Assembly (NCBI GenBank): GCA_938091335.1
Contig: CALLJG010000001.1
Span: forward strand, 1-64,000
Length of the DNA stretch: 64,000 bases
DNA from: an uncultured Thermodesulfobacterium sp.
GTDB taxonomy: Bacteria > Desulfobacterota > Thermodesulfobacteria > Thermodesulfobacteriales > Thermodesulfobacteriaceae
Direction: 5' to 3'
Position numbers and translations under genes: made by a program
In this document: one piece after another, positions 8,280 through 16,774 of the stretch
Layout: each line of letters begins with the position of its first letter
Position numbering within the stretch: position 1 is the first letter of the stretch
The notes under the pieces: generated by a model
The model's database searches: none
The model's input: the letters and a program-made list of their open reading frames with translations, nothing else
Told to the model about the DNA's origin: nothing

Positions 8280-9674
8280 TTAAACAATTTTTTTCTTTAA
8301 ATGCTCTGGCATATCCATATGAGGAAGATCCACTTCTAATTTTTCTTCTCTTTCTTTTAAATATTTTTCATTATTAAATGGATATCCTAATTCTTTCCAC
8401 CACTTAACTACTACTTTATAAACCTCTGGTCTATAAATCTCTGGTGGGGGAGTCACTCCTTCATTAAGAAGTCCTCTAATAAAACTACCAGAATATCTTG
8501 AATATATTCCTTTATGTGTACAATTATCTGAATAGGCAAACTCTTTACATTTTGGACAATACCAAAACTCAGCAATATTCTGAGGTCTAATGTAAAAACC
8601 ACCAGGTACAGCATATGGAGGAGCATCAAATCCAAAACTTGGAATTCCTTTAGACCATAAAATCTGAGTTGCATAAACGTCATAATAGTCACCTAATGCA
8701 GCGTGATCTCTTCCAAACATATGCCAAGAAATACCCATATTTTGTCTAATTACTGCATGAAGTAATGACTCAATAGGATTACCATATCTCATATCCCAAA
8801 GTGTAATTGTAACCATATGTCTTTCTGGTTTAATATACCCAGCAAGATGAAGCATTTCATGAGCTTCTACAATTGCTTCATCTGGAAAATCACCTATTCT
8901 TTTTGCTCCAATAATAGCATTTACTACTATACCGTCACAAGGCTTAATATCACCTATATAAGCTGCCATTTTCATTAATGCTTCATGTCCAGTATGAGGA
9001 ACATTTCTTGTCTGATGTGCAATAACTGTAGTCCATCCTCTTCTTTTGAATTCTTCTCTTGCTTTTTTAGGAGGATACCAAAATCTATTAAATGGTGGTC
9101 TTAACTTAGGTTCATTTATTATAGTATATTTTCCTGCAAGAATAATAGGATTTAAAGAACAATAAATATTATATCCTGTATGTTTATGATCAAAAGGAAC
9201 TTTAACTACTTCTGGATTTTTTTCAGGTGTGCCAAAAGTTCTTATAGCTATATCCTGAGGATTAATTTCATAAACTTCCTCAATTTCTAAAATTGCAAAA
9301 GGCTCTCCTTTAAGTCTTAAAAGGAGCCAATCACCAGGTCCAACACCAAGTCTTTTAAAATCCTCTTCTGAAACATCAAAAAGAATTGGATAAGGAAATA
9401 CCCACCCACTCAAAAGCCTTCTTTTGTTAAGAACACTTTCAAGTTCAGCTTTTGTCATAGAACCTTCAACAGGACTAAAAAAACCATAACAAACTGACAT
9501 AATTTCTCTGTAAACATTTCTTATAGGAACACCTTTAAAAAAATTAGGTTTAATGTCATACACCGCAGAGCATTTTTCCATTAATCTCCTTGCCATTTGA
9601 GGATCTCTAACTATTCTCTCAACAATTTTTCCACCATGAGGCGGAGGTAGATCTTTAATTCTAATATCCTGCAT
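8280..9674 (-). CDS. sat: Dissimilatory sulfate adenylyltransferase (ATP sulfurylase)
   Basis: Sat converts sulfate and ATP to APS and pyrophosphate, the first step of sulfate reduction. The nucleotide-binding motif QTRNVPHTGH is at residues 221-230 and the second family motif GRDHAALG at 321-328. C373, C376, C385 and H387 form a small C2-C-H cluster near the C-terminus, like the structural zinc site described in some thermophilic ATP sulfurylases. At 464 residues it is the single-domain, homo-oligomeric type with no APS kinase domain. The start has a strong AGGAGGAGG. It is the first gene of the cluster; 244 AT-rich bases separate it from the divergent prenyl synthase. They contain a doubled TTGACT at 9752-9741, but no convincing -10 box at proper spacing. 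Confidence 0.97.
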   Translation of the reverse strand: MQDIRIKDLPPPHGGKIVERIVRDPQMARRLMEKCSAVYDIKPNFFKGVPIRNVYREIMSVCYGFFSPVEGSMTKAELESVLNKRRLLSGWVFPYPILFDVSEEDFKRLGVGPGDWLLLRLKGEPFAILEIEEVYEINPQDIAIRTFGTPEKNPEVVKVPFDHKHTGYNIYCSLNPIILAGKYTIINEPKLRPPFNRFWYPPKKAREEFKRRGWTTVIAHQTRNVPHTGHEALMKMAAYIGDIKPCDGIVVNAIIGAKRIGDFPDEAIVEAHEMLHLAGYIKPERHMVTITLWDMRYGNPIESLLHAVIRQNMGISWHMFGRDHAALGDYYDVYATQILWSKGIPSFGFDAPPYAVPGGFYIRPQNIAEFWYCPKCKEFAYSDNCTHKGIYSRYSGSFIRGLLNEGVTPPPEIYRPEVYKVVVKWWKELGYPFNNEKYLKEREEKLEVDLPHMDMPEHLKKKIV

Positions 9675-9918
9675 ATCCTCCTCCTATAAAAAATTTTTTT
9701 TAATTTTTATAACATTAAAATTTAAAAATTTAATCATTAAAGTCAAAGTCAATTTTTAGCTATTTTAAAAGTTTTATAACTTTTATATAAAGTTTATTTA
9801 GATTTAAAAATTTTTTATTGATTTTTTTAATAATATTTTATTTTTTCTTTTTATTTTTTTTATTTTTAAGCTTCTCAAAAAAGTTGTTTTATAATATAAT
9901 AAATAAAGCTCTTTAAAG

Positions 9919-10902
9919 ATGGATGATACTAAAATTTTAGAAATTATAAAAACTGAATTAAATATTATTGAAGAAACTTTAAAAATGCATTTAGATTCTC
10001 AACATCCTTTTATTAATCAAGTAAGTGAATACATAATTTTTTCTGGTGGGAAAAGAATAAGACCATTATTAACTGTTCTTTCAGCAAAACTTTTTTTAAA
10101 TAAAAAAAAGGAAATTAATTATAATTACATTTATCAAACTTCTGTTCTTTTTGAATATTTACATGCAGCCACTCTTCTTCATGATGATGTAGTAGATTCT
10201 GCAGAATTTAGAAGAGGAAGAAAAGCTGCAAGACAATTATGGGGTAACCAAGCAACCATTTTAGTAGGAGACTATTTATATGCTAAAGCTTTAAGATTGG
10301 CAAGTTTATTAAGGGATCCAGAGATCATAGATGTAATTACTCACACCACCCTTATTATGAGTGAAGGTGAAATTTTACAACTTCTTAATTTTAACAATTC
10401 TAATCTTTCTGAAAAAGAATATGAAGAAGTTATTTTTAGAAAAACTGCTATTTTGATTTCAGCCTGTTGTGAGGTAGGATCTATATTAGGAGGTGCAAGT
10501 TTAGAAAATAGAAATGCTTTAAAACATTTTGGAAAGTATTTAGGCTTAGCTTTCCAGATTGTAGATGATCTTCTTGATTATTTAGGCCTTCAAACTGGAA
10601 AAGACTTAGGAAAAGATTTTAAAGAGGGTAAAATTACTTTACCTGTGATTTATGCCTTAAAAAGGGCTGAAAAAGAGGAAAGAAAATTTCTTTTAAATTT
10701 ACTTACAACTCCTGAGACAGAAAAAAAAGATTTTGAAACTGCTAAAAAAATTATTGAAAAAAATGAAGGTTTTACCAAAAGTAAAATTAAAGCTCAACAT
10801 TATATCAATCTAGCTAAAAATTATTTAAAACCAATTCCTAACAATTTTTATAAAGATGCGCTTCTTTTTATTAGTGATTATCTTTTAACAAGAGATAAAT
10901 GA
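9919..10902 (+). CDS. Long-chain (E)-polyprenyl diphosphate synthase
   Basis: The enzyme builds the isoprenoid chain, probably for the menaquinone side chain. The first Asp-rich motif is D89-D90-x2-D93 in LLHDDVVDS, followed by FRRGRKAARQLWG. The second is D216-D217-x2-D220 in FQIVDDLLDYLG, followed by GKDLGKDFKEGKITLP. FSGGKRIRP at 41-49 binds the diphosphate. The length of 327 residues matches the octaprenyl/heptaprenyl synthase group. Two overlapping TATAAT boxes lie at 9890-9900, and there is no clear ribosome site before the ATG. The stop codon overlaps the next gene by 4 bases. Chain length cannot be predicted with confidence. Confidence 0.92.
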   Translation: MDDTKILEIIKTELNIIEETLKMHLDSQHPFINQVSEYIIFSGGKRIRPLLTVLSAKLFLNKKKEINYNYIYQTSVLFEYLHAATLLHDDVVDSAEFRRGRKAARQLWGNQATILVGDYLYAKALRLASLLRDPEIIDVITHTTLIMSEGEILQLLNFNNSNLSEKEYEEVIFRKTAILISACCEVGSILGGASLENRNALKHFGKYLGLAFQIVDDLLDYLGLQTGKDLGKDFKEGKITLPVIYALKRAEKEERKFLLNLLTTPETEKKDFETAKKIIEKNEGFTKSKIKAQHYINLAKNYLKPIPNNFYKDALLFISDYLLTRDK

Positions 10903-11552
10903 ATTTAATAAAGCTTTTAGTTTTCGATTGTGATGGAGTCATTTTTGATTCAAAATTAGCTAATATTCACTTTTATAATTATATCTTAAAAAGAGTTGAA
11001 AGAACTCCTCTAACTTCCAAAGAAATTGAATTTATTCATATGCATTCTGTAGATGAATGTATAGAATACCTTTTAAGAGACTTTCCAGAAAAATTGAAAT
11101 TTGCAAAAGAAATCCAAAAAGAAACTTCTTATCAAATGTTTTTTAAATATATAAAACCTGAAAGGGGATTAAAAAAATTTTTGAAATGGGCTAAAAATTA
11201 TTTCTATTTAGCAATATGCACCAATAGAACCACCTCCACTTTGCCACTTTTAGAATATTTTAATTTAAGGGATTTTTTTGATTATATTATGACTGCTTCT
11301 AAAATACCTAAAAATAATCCATTAGCTCTGACTACTATTATAGAACATTTCAGTTTAGATTTTTCATCTGTTTTATATATTGGAGACTCTGAAGTAGATA
11401 AAAATCTATGTGAAAAATGTAATGTCAAAATGGTTGCTTTTAAAAATCCAAATTTAAAAACTCATTTTTTTGTAAAAAATTATAAGGAATTAAGAGAACT
11501 CATAGAAAAAATGTTTAATTTTGAGCCTTTAAAAAAGGATATATTTTTTTAA
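10899..11552 (+). CDS. HAD-superfamily hydrolase, phosphoglycolate phosphatase-like
   Basis: A 217-residue haloacid dehalogenase-type phosphatase. Motif I is FDCDGVIFDS, with the nucleophile and acid Asp at residues 10 and 12. Motif II is the Thr/Ser region ICTNRTT, and motif III/IV includes YIGDSEVDKN. A helical cap between motifs I and II places it with the phosphoglycolate phosphatase/beta-phosphoglucomutase type. The start overlaps the prenyl synthase stop by 4 bases, so the two are coupled. It ends inside the 3' end of the convergent helicase gene (38-base overlap). The substrate is unknown. Confidence 0.85.
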   Translation: MNLIKLLVFDCDGVIFDSKLANIHFYNYILKRVERTPLTSKEIEFIHMHSVDECIEYLLRDFPEKLKFAKEIQKETSYQMFFKYIKPERGLKKFLKWAKNYFYLAICTNRTTSTLPLLEYFNLRDFFDYIMTASKIPKNNPLALTTIIEHFSLDFSSVLYIGDSEVDKNLCEKCNVKMVAFKNPNLKTHFFVKNYKELRELIEKMFNFEPLKKDIFF

Positions 11553-13803
11553 AAATTTTGGGTATTTCAAATTGAGAAGCTTTTTGTAGACCCTCAGTTT
11601 TTGGAATAAGTATATAAAGATTTTCTATAGCTCTTGTAAAAGCTACATAAAGTAAATTTAAAAGTTCTAATTTCTTTTTAGCCTTTTCTAAATACCAACC
11701 TATTTTACCTTCAGTAGAGAGTTCTTCTTTTTTTCCTATATAAATACTATTGTTATAAAACACAACCTTTAAATTGGAAGCAAAAAATTTTTCTTCCCAA
11801 GTTAAAGGTAAAATTACATTTTTAAATTCAAGACCCTTAGCTGAATGAATAGTCATAACTTTAATAGCCTCCTTATCTTTTGGCATCTCAAGCTCATCTT
11901 CTGAATATTTTTCCCAATATTCCAAAAATTCTTCCCAATCTCCCTCTTTGAAAGAAAAGTCAAGTATTATACTTAAAAATTTATATAAATAAGCAAGTTC
12001 TTCTTTATTTGTTTTTTCTAATTGGAATTTTTTTATTAAATATTGACAGAATTCATAAAGAGAAAAATATTTAGTATTTTCTAACAATTCATTTATATAA
12101 ATATTCCAAAAATAGGGATATTCATTTTTTACAAACTCAATTAAACTCAAATTGCTACCTGTAAATTTAAATTCAATAAATTTTTTTAATATTTCTTTTC
12201 CTTCTTTTAAAAAATTGCTACTTAAAAAACTAGCTAAAGCAATCTCATCTTCAGAGTAATTAATAAATTTTAAAAGAGATATTAAGGAAATTATAAGTGG
12301 AGACTCTTTGAGTCTCAAAAAGGAACTTCCTATAACTTTAAATCCTTCAGAAATCAAAAAAGAGGAAATCTCATTTACTTCTTCATTTTTTCTTACCAAA
12401 ATAGCAGTATCTTCTAACTTTTGATTTCTTTCTAAGTCTTTTAAAATATTTAAAATTTCTTTTTTGATTTGTTCTTTAATATTTTCTTTTATTTCTATAA
12501 AAAGTTTCTTGTTTTTAATTTCTTCTGGAATTAAAAGCCATTTATCTATTACCTTTCCTTGAAACTTATTTAGAGGGTATTGGATAATGTTTTCAAATCC
12601 CCATTTTATCTCATTAAAAACCAACTCAAGCACTTTTTCTTTTTCTTCAAATTTATCTTTCCCAAATATTAATTCTTCTAATATTTCTCTCTTCAATTTT
12701 TCATTTTCTTTAAGAGCGAAAAAAAAAGAATTGTTAAAATAAACTATCTCAGGAGCACTTCTATAGTTTTTATCAAGAATCTCTATTTTAATTGGGTAAT
12801 CAGAAAATCTTTGTTTAATCTCTTCTAAAATAAATGGATCTCCACCTCTCCATTGAAATATAGATTGTTTAGGGTCTCCTGCACAAATAAGAAATTTGTT
12901 TCTACTAATTAAATCTTCTATAAGGGGATAGAGGGCCTCCCATTGTAGTCTATCTGTATCCTGAAGTTCATCTATTATAATCCCTTCTAAATTACCAAGT
13001 TTTACATATATCCAGGGAATAAATTTGTCATAAAAAGAAAGACAAAGTTTTTCTTTCCATAACCCAATTATCATTATTTTTTCCTTCTCCAAAATATCTT
13101 CTAAACTTTTTTTAAGTAGTGAACATAATCCTATATACATTTTTTTTTCTTCCATTTCTTTTTCTAAGTTTTTAAAAAAATTTTGTTCGTATATATTGAG
13201 AATTGAAGAAAATTCCTTTTTATAAGTAATTTTTTGAAAAATATCTTTTACAAATTCAATAAGCTTATTTTTAATGTCTATTTTTACTTTCTCTTCTTTA
13301 TAAAAAAGTCGATTCACTAAATTTTCTAAAAAATTAAAGAATTCCTTATTTTTTTTTGCTTCTTCAAAAATTTTATTAAGTGCTTTTTCAATTAAATTTT
13401 CTTCTATATAGGATTTAATTTGAAAATCAGATATTATACCAAGCTCATAAGCCAGTGCTTTATATAAGGTTAAAAGAAAACTATCAATAGTTTTTATCTG
13501 GAGATTATCATAATTTAAAAATATTTCTTGTAAAATATTTTCTGCTATTTGTGAACTAATACCGATTTCTTCTGATAAATACTTACCTTTTTGAGTTCCT
13601 TTACATATTTCTTTCAAAAAAGTTATAATTCTCTCTTTCATTTCAAAAGCAGCTTTATTAGTAAAAGTAATAGCAAAAATATTTTTAGTTATTCCAAATG
13701 AATTTTGTTGAAGTTCTTTTAAAAGTTTTAGATAATTAATAGACAATTGATAAGTTTTACCACTTCCTGCACTAGCATTGTAAATTATTATATTGGCAGA
13801 CAT
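11515..13803 (-). CDS. UvrD/RecB-type helicase (AddA/RecB-like) without nuclease domain
   Basis: A 762-residue superfamily 1A DNA helicase. Motifs seen in order: Walker A NASAGSGKT (9-17), motif Ia TFTNKAAFEMKERI, motif II IIIDELQDTD, motif III ICAGDPKQSIFQWRGGDP, motif IV ILDKNYRSAPEIV, motif V VMTIHSAKGLEFKNV and motif VI LLYVAFTRAIENLYI. ASAGSGKT and the GGDP in motif III are typical of the RecB/AddA branch rather than UvrD/PcrA. RecB and AddA usually exceed 1000 residues and end in a nuclease domain with GxxDR; this protein stops soon after motif VI and has no such domain. The start lies eight bases after a TATAAT box with no ribosome site, suggesting a leaderless mRNA. It probably acts in recombination or repair. 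Confidence 0.88.
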   Translation of the reverse strand: MSANIIIYNASAGSGKTYQLSINYLKLLKELQQNSFGITKNIFAITFTNKAAFEMKERIITFLKEICKGTQKGKYLSEEIGISSQIAENILQEIFLNYDNLQIKTIDSFLLTLYKALAYELGIISDFQIKSYIEENLIEKALNKIFEEAKKNKEFFNFLENLVNRLFYKEEKVKIDIKNKLIEFVKDIFQKITYKKEFSSILNIYEQNFFKNLEKEMEEKKMYIGLCSLLKKSLEDILEKEKIMIIGLWKEKLCLSFYDKFIPWIYVKLGNLEGIIIDELQDTDRLQWEALYPLIEDLISRNKFLICAGDPKQSIFQWRGGDPFILEEIKQRFSDYPIKIEILDKNYRSAPEIVYFNNSFFFALKENEKLKREILEELIFGKDKFEEKEKVLELVFNEIKWGFENIIQYPLNKFQGKVIDKWLLIPEEIKNKKLFIEIKENIKEQIKKEILNILKDLERNQKLEDTAILVRKNEEVNEISSFLISEGFKVIGSSFLRLKESPLIISLISLLKFINYSEDEIALASFLSSNFLKEGKEILKKFIEFKFTGSNLSLIEFVKNEYPYFWNIYINELLENTKYFSLYEFCQYLIKKFQLEKTNKEELAYLYKFLSIILDFSFKEGDWEEFLEYWEKYSEDELEMPKDKEAIKVMTIHSAKGLEFKNVILPLTWEEKFFASNLKVVFYNNSIYIGKKEELSTEGKIGWYLEKAKKKLELLNLLYVAFTRAIENLYILIPKTEGLQKASQFEIPKIFKKIYPFLKAQN

Positions 13804-13821
13804 TAAATTTGATTATATTAT
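13793..13821 (+). promoter_or_regulatory. Promoter of rsmE (leaderless type)
   Basis: TTGGCA at 13793-13798, a 17-base spacer and TATTAT at 13816-13821 form a good sigma-70-type promoter. Only six bases separate the -10 box from the rsmE ATG at 13828, so transcription would start at or within a base or two of the start codon. The -35 box lies in the first codons of the divergent helicase gene. Confidence 0.6.
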
Positions 13822-13839
13822 ATAATAATGAATATTCAA
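13812..13839 (-). promoter_or_regulatory. Promoter of the helicase gene (leaderless type)
   Basis: On the minus strand TTGAAT (13839-13834), a 16-base spacer and a perfect TATAAT (13817-13812) precede the helicase ATG (13803) by eight bases. It overlaps the rsmE promoter on the opposite strand, so the two divergent promoters should compete for polymerase. Confidence 0.55.
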
Positions 13840-14580
13840 GCTGGAGATAGATTTTATTTAGATTTTGAGGGTCAGGAAGGTTTCCTCTCTGAAGAGGAAT
13901 CTCATCATTTAATAAATGTTTTAAGAAAAAAGATAAATGAAAAGATAAAACTTATAAATGGTAAAGGATTTGAATACGAAGGTGAAATTGTAAAGATAAT
14001 AAAAAAAGGAAAAACTCTAAAAGTAAAAGTTAAAATTTTGCAACTTTTAAGAACTGAGCCCCCTCCTCTTAAAAAAATCTCTGCTTTTATTCCCTTATTA
14101 AAAGGAAATAAAACTGAATTGCTGATAGAAAAAGGTACAGAACTTGGGATTCATAGATTTTTTCCTTTCATAAGTGATTTCACTATAGTTAAACCATCTC
14201 CTAAAATTGTAGAAAAATTAAAGAAAAAAGCCATAAATGTTCTTAAACAATCTGGAAGACTTTACCTACCAGAAATTAATATACCTATAAACCTAAAAAA
14301 TTTTTTAAAAAAAAATATCTTTAGTTCATCTCTTAGAATTGTTGCTCTTCCTGAAGGTCCTACTTTTTCTCAAGAATTGATTGAAAAAATACTTGTTTCT
14401 GAAGAAATTATGTTACTTTCTGGACCTGAAGGAGGATTTAGTAAAGAAGAGTTAAACTTGCTAAAAGAGTTAAATTTTATATCTCTTTCTATCTCTCCTA
14501 ATATATTAAAAGCAGAAACAGCTTCTTTAGCACTAATGAGTTTTTTAAGTATTATTCTTTATAACAAAATAGAAACTTGA
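13828..14580 (+). CDS. rsmE: 16S rRNA (uracil-1498-N3)-methyltransferase RsmE
   Basis: RsmE methylates U1498 of 16S rRNA using S-adenosylmethionine. It has an N-terminal PUA-like domain (ESHHLINVLRKK, near residue 25) followed by a SPOUT methyltransferase domain forming the knotted SAM site: IEKGTELGIHRFFPF, LSGPEGGFSKEE near 196 and the C-terminal LKAETASLALMSFL. Length is 250, normal for the family. It starts directly after its promoter with no ribosome site. About 60 bases separate it from the next gene, an uncharacterised protein that may be cotranscribed. Confidence 0.93.
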   Translation: MNIQAGDRFYLDFEGQEGFLSEEESHHLINVLRKKINEKIKLINGKGFEYEGEIVKIIKKGKTLKVKVKILQLLRTEPPPLKKISAFIPLLKGNKTELLIEKGTELGIHRFFPFISDFTIVKPSPKIVEKLKKKAINVLKQSGRLYLPEINIPINLKNFLKKNIFSSSLRIVALPEGPTFSQELIEKILVSEEIMLLSGPEGGFSKEELNLLKELNFISLSISPNILKAETASLALMSFLSIILYNKIET

Positions 14581-14641
14581 AAAAAATTAAATTCTGTGAT
14601 TTATTAAAAATTAATATTAAATTAGAAATTGAGGTGTTTTC

Positions 14642-15127
14642 ATGGGGGGAAGATCTCGAAAATCCATATTAAAACAAAAAATGGTTAAATATTATAGAGA
14701 GAGAGAAAATCCCTTACCTTTATTAGCTTTACAAGACGAGGTAATTCGCTTGAATCAAGAAAAATTGAATATATTTCAAAAAAATCTCGAATATTTAAAA
14801 AGTTTTGACTTTTCTTCAGATAATAAAAAGGTTCTCTCTAAATTAAGCATAAGACGATACCCTAATGAACCAGATAAAAAGTTTACTACTCGCGCTTTTT
14901 ATGAAGCTCTCTATCCTATTACTTTAGAATACAGATTTATGTCTCTTCAAGCTATTTTTATTTGGTATATAAGGGCATTGGAAATGATTTATGAAGAAAA
15001 AATTCCTAAAATTCATTTAGGCAGATTACAAAAATGGATAAAATACTGGCTTTCTAGCTTAACTCCTGAACAAGAACTTAAACTTAAAAGTGCTGTAATA
15101 TCATGGATATTAAACAGATTTACTTAA
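14642..15127 (+). CDS. Uncharacterised basic, helical cytoplasmic protein
   Basis: I do not recognise a family. The 161 residues are basic at the start (GGRSRKSILKQK), then predicted mostly helical with many aromatic residues in the second half (YEALYPITLEYRF, FIWYIRALEMIYEE). There is no signal peptide, membrane helix or Cys motif. A GAGGTG ribosome site lies upstream. The last 25 bases overlap the start of the next gene, an exported protein, which suggests coexpression. Codon use is like the neighbours. The coding call rests on length, ribosome site and position. Confidence 0.7.
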   Translation: MGGRSRKSILKQKMVKYYRERENPLPLLALQDEVIRLNQEKLNIFQKNLEYLKSFDFSSDNKKVLSKLSIRRYPNEPDKKFTTRAFYEALYPITLEYRFMSLQAIFIWYIRALEMIYEEKIPKIHLGRLQKWIKYWLSSLTPEQELKLKSAVISWILNRFT

Positions 15128-15912
15128 ACATCGTAGTTTTAATTTTTCTTTTATTTAGGTCTTCTTTTGCGTATAAACTTTTTGTTATTACTTTTCCTGA
15201 TAATTATGGAAAGGTAAAAAAAGAAAAAATTTTTTATTTAGGAAACAGTGAACCTTCTTTGGGAGTAATTTATGATTTAAAGCCACCTAAAAATTTTTTT
15301 CTTCTTACACCTAACCGGAGTAAAATAAAGTTAAGTCTTTTAAGAACCCAATACGAAGATCAAAGTCTTAATGTTAAAAAAATAGGTTATCAAACTAAAA
15401 TTATTCCTGAAGAAAAAGGAGATTATTATCTTTGTATAGAAGGTGATTTTTTTTTAGGTAAAGAAGGTAAAATTTTAAAAAATCTTTCTAAAACATCTTT
15501 TCATGTAGAGATAGAAAAAGGATGGGACAATTTATGTGAATTTGATTTAGAAATTAAACCACAAACCAGACCTTATGGATTTCGTAAACATGGTATCTTT
15601 TGGGGACAGGTATTGTATAAAAAAAAACCACTAGAAAATGGTATAGTGGAAGTGGAGAAATTTAGTCCTTTTTTTATTCCTTATGAGGATTTACCTAAAG
15701 ATTCTTACGGAGAGATTAATTATCCATATCTTAAAAAAACAGTTAAAATCTCAAAAAATGGTTTTTTTGTGGTGTCATTTGAAGAACCTGGATGGTGGGT
15801 GATTACAGTAAGAAAAAAATCAGGAATAAAACATTATGGTAATGCTTTATATCCAGTTGAAATAATTAGCCATTTATGGATATATGTGTACTCTTCAAAA
15901 AATATAGAATAG
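15103..15912 (+). CDS. Exported DUF4198-like protein
   Basis: A 269-residue protein with an N-terminal signal peptide (hydrophobic core about residues 8-20, likely cut after SSFA). The rest is predicted beta-rich. The segments PYGFRKHGIFWGQVLYKKKP, VEVEKFSPFFIPYEDLPKDS, INYPYLKKTVKISKNGFFVV and EEPGWWVITV resemble the DUF4198/NikK-type periplasmic proteins that often accompany nickel or cobalt uptake systems. No CbiM/NikM transporter is adjacent, so a metal role is only a suggestion. It starts 25 bases inside the preceding gene in another frame. Confidence 0.65.
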   Translation: MDIKQIYLNIVVLIFLLFRSSFAYKLFVITFPDNYGKVKKEKIFYLGNSEPSLGVIYDLKPPKNFFLLTPNRSKIKLSLLRTQYEDQSLNVKKIGYQTKIIPEEKGDYYLCIEGDFFLGKEGKILKNLSKTSFHVEIEKGWDNLCEFDLEIKPQTRPYGFRKHGIFWGQVLYKKKPLENGIVEVEKFSPFFIPYEDLPKDSYGEINYPYLKKTVKISKNGFFVVSFEEPGWWVITVRKKSGIKHYGNALYPVEIISHLWIYVYSSKNIE

Positions 15913-15922
15913 GAGGAGAAAA

Positions 15923-16774
15923 ATGGGGAAATATCAAAAAATTTTAGTAGCTCTTGATGGTTCTGAAAGAAGCAAACATGCTTATGAAGAAACATTAAAA
16001 TTTGTTAAGGAAACAAAAGCTAAAATATTAACTATAGCTGTGATGCCTACTCATAAGGAGTTAGTAAGTTCTCTTTCAGTATTTGGACATGTAAAAGAAT
16101 TAATTAAAAAACCTTATATAAAGGCTCTAGAAGAAGCAAAGGAACTTGCTGAAGAAAATGGTATAGATATTAAAACTTTTTTTGAAGAGGGAAAACCTTA
16201 TGAAAAAATTATCGAAATTGCTCAGAAGGAAGGTTGTGATCTGATTGTAACAGGAAGAAGAGGAGTGACTTCTTTTGAAAAAATTTTAATTGGGAGTGTG
16301 GCTCATCGAATTATAAATTATAGTCCTATTGATGTTTTAATAATACCTAAATATACTAAAGTGAGTTTTAAAAAAATATTAGCTGCCACTGATATTTCAG
16401 AAGAAGGAAATAAAGCAGTCAAAAAGGCAGGAAAAATTGCTAAAAATTACAATGGTGAACTGGGAATTATATCAGTTATAAAACTTCCTGCTGAACCTAT
16501 TATAGATCTTCAGGAAATTATTGAAGAATTTAAAAAAGAAATAGAAAATCATTTAATTTCAATAGCTAATGAAATTACCAAGGAAGAAGTTAAAGTAGAA
16601 ATTTTGATAAGACAAGGTGAACCTCATATAGTGATAGTTAATACTGCTAAGGAAATAGAAGCTACCACTATTGCAATAGGTGCATATAGCCCCTTAACTC
16701 AAAAATCTATAGGTAGTGTAGGAGAAAAAATAATTGCCAATGCTAATTGCCCCATATTAGTAATAAAAAGTTAA
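15923..16774 (+). CDS. Tandem universal stress protein (two UspA domains)
   Basis: A 283-residue protein made of two UspA domains, about residues 1-145 and 148-283. The first ends with TGRRGVTSFEKILIGSVAHR and a DVLII strand, which fits the ATP-binding signature G-x2-G-x9-G-S. The second ends with IGAYSPLTQKSIGSVGEK and PILVI, a looser match to the signature. Such tandem proteins are common in anaerobes and bind ATP in one or both halves. GGAGG precedes the start. It follows the exported protein by 10 bases and overlaps dnaB tail to tail by 4 bases. Confidence 0.9.
   Translation: MGKYQKILVALDGSERSKHAYEETLKFVKETKAKILTIAVMPTHKELVSSLSVFGHVKELIKKPYIKALEEAKELAEENGIDIKTFFEEGKPYEKIIEIAQKEGCDLIVTGRRGVTSFEKILIGSVAHRIINYSPIDVLIIPKYTKVSFKKILAATDISEEGNKAVKKAGKIAKNYNGELGIISVIKLPAEPIIDLQEIIEEFKKEIENHLISIANEITKEEVKVEILIRQGEPHIVIVNTAKEIEATTIAIGAYSPLTQKSIGSVGEKIIANANCPILVIKS

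Noticed and set aside
9675-9918. Tandem TTGACT before sat as promoter
   Set aside because: No -10 box lies 15-19 bases downstream of either copy; the region is so AT-rich that such matches are expected by chance.
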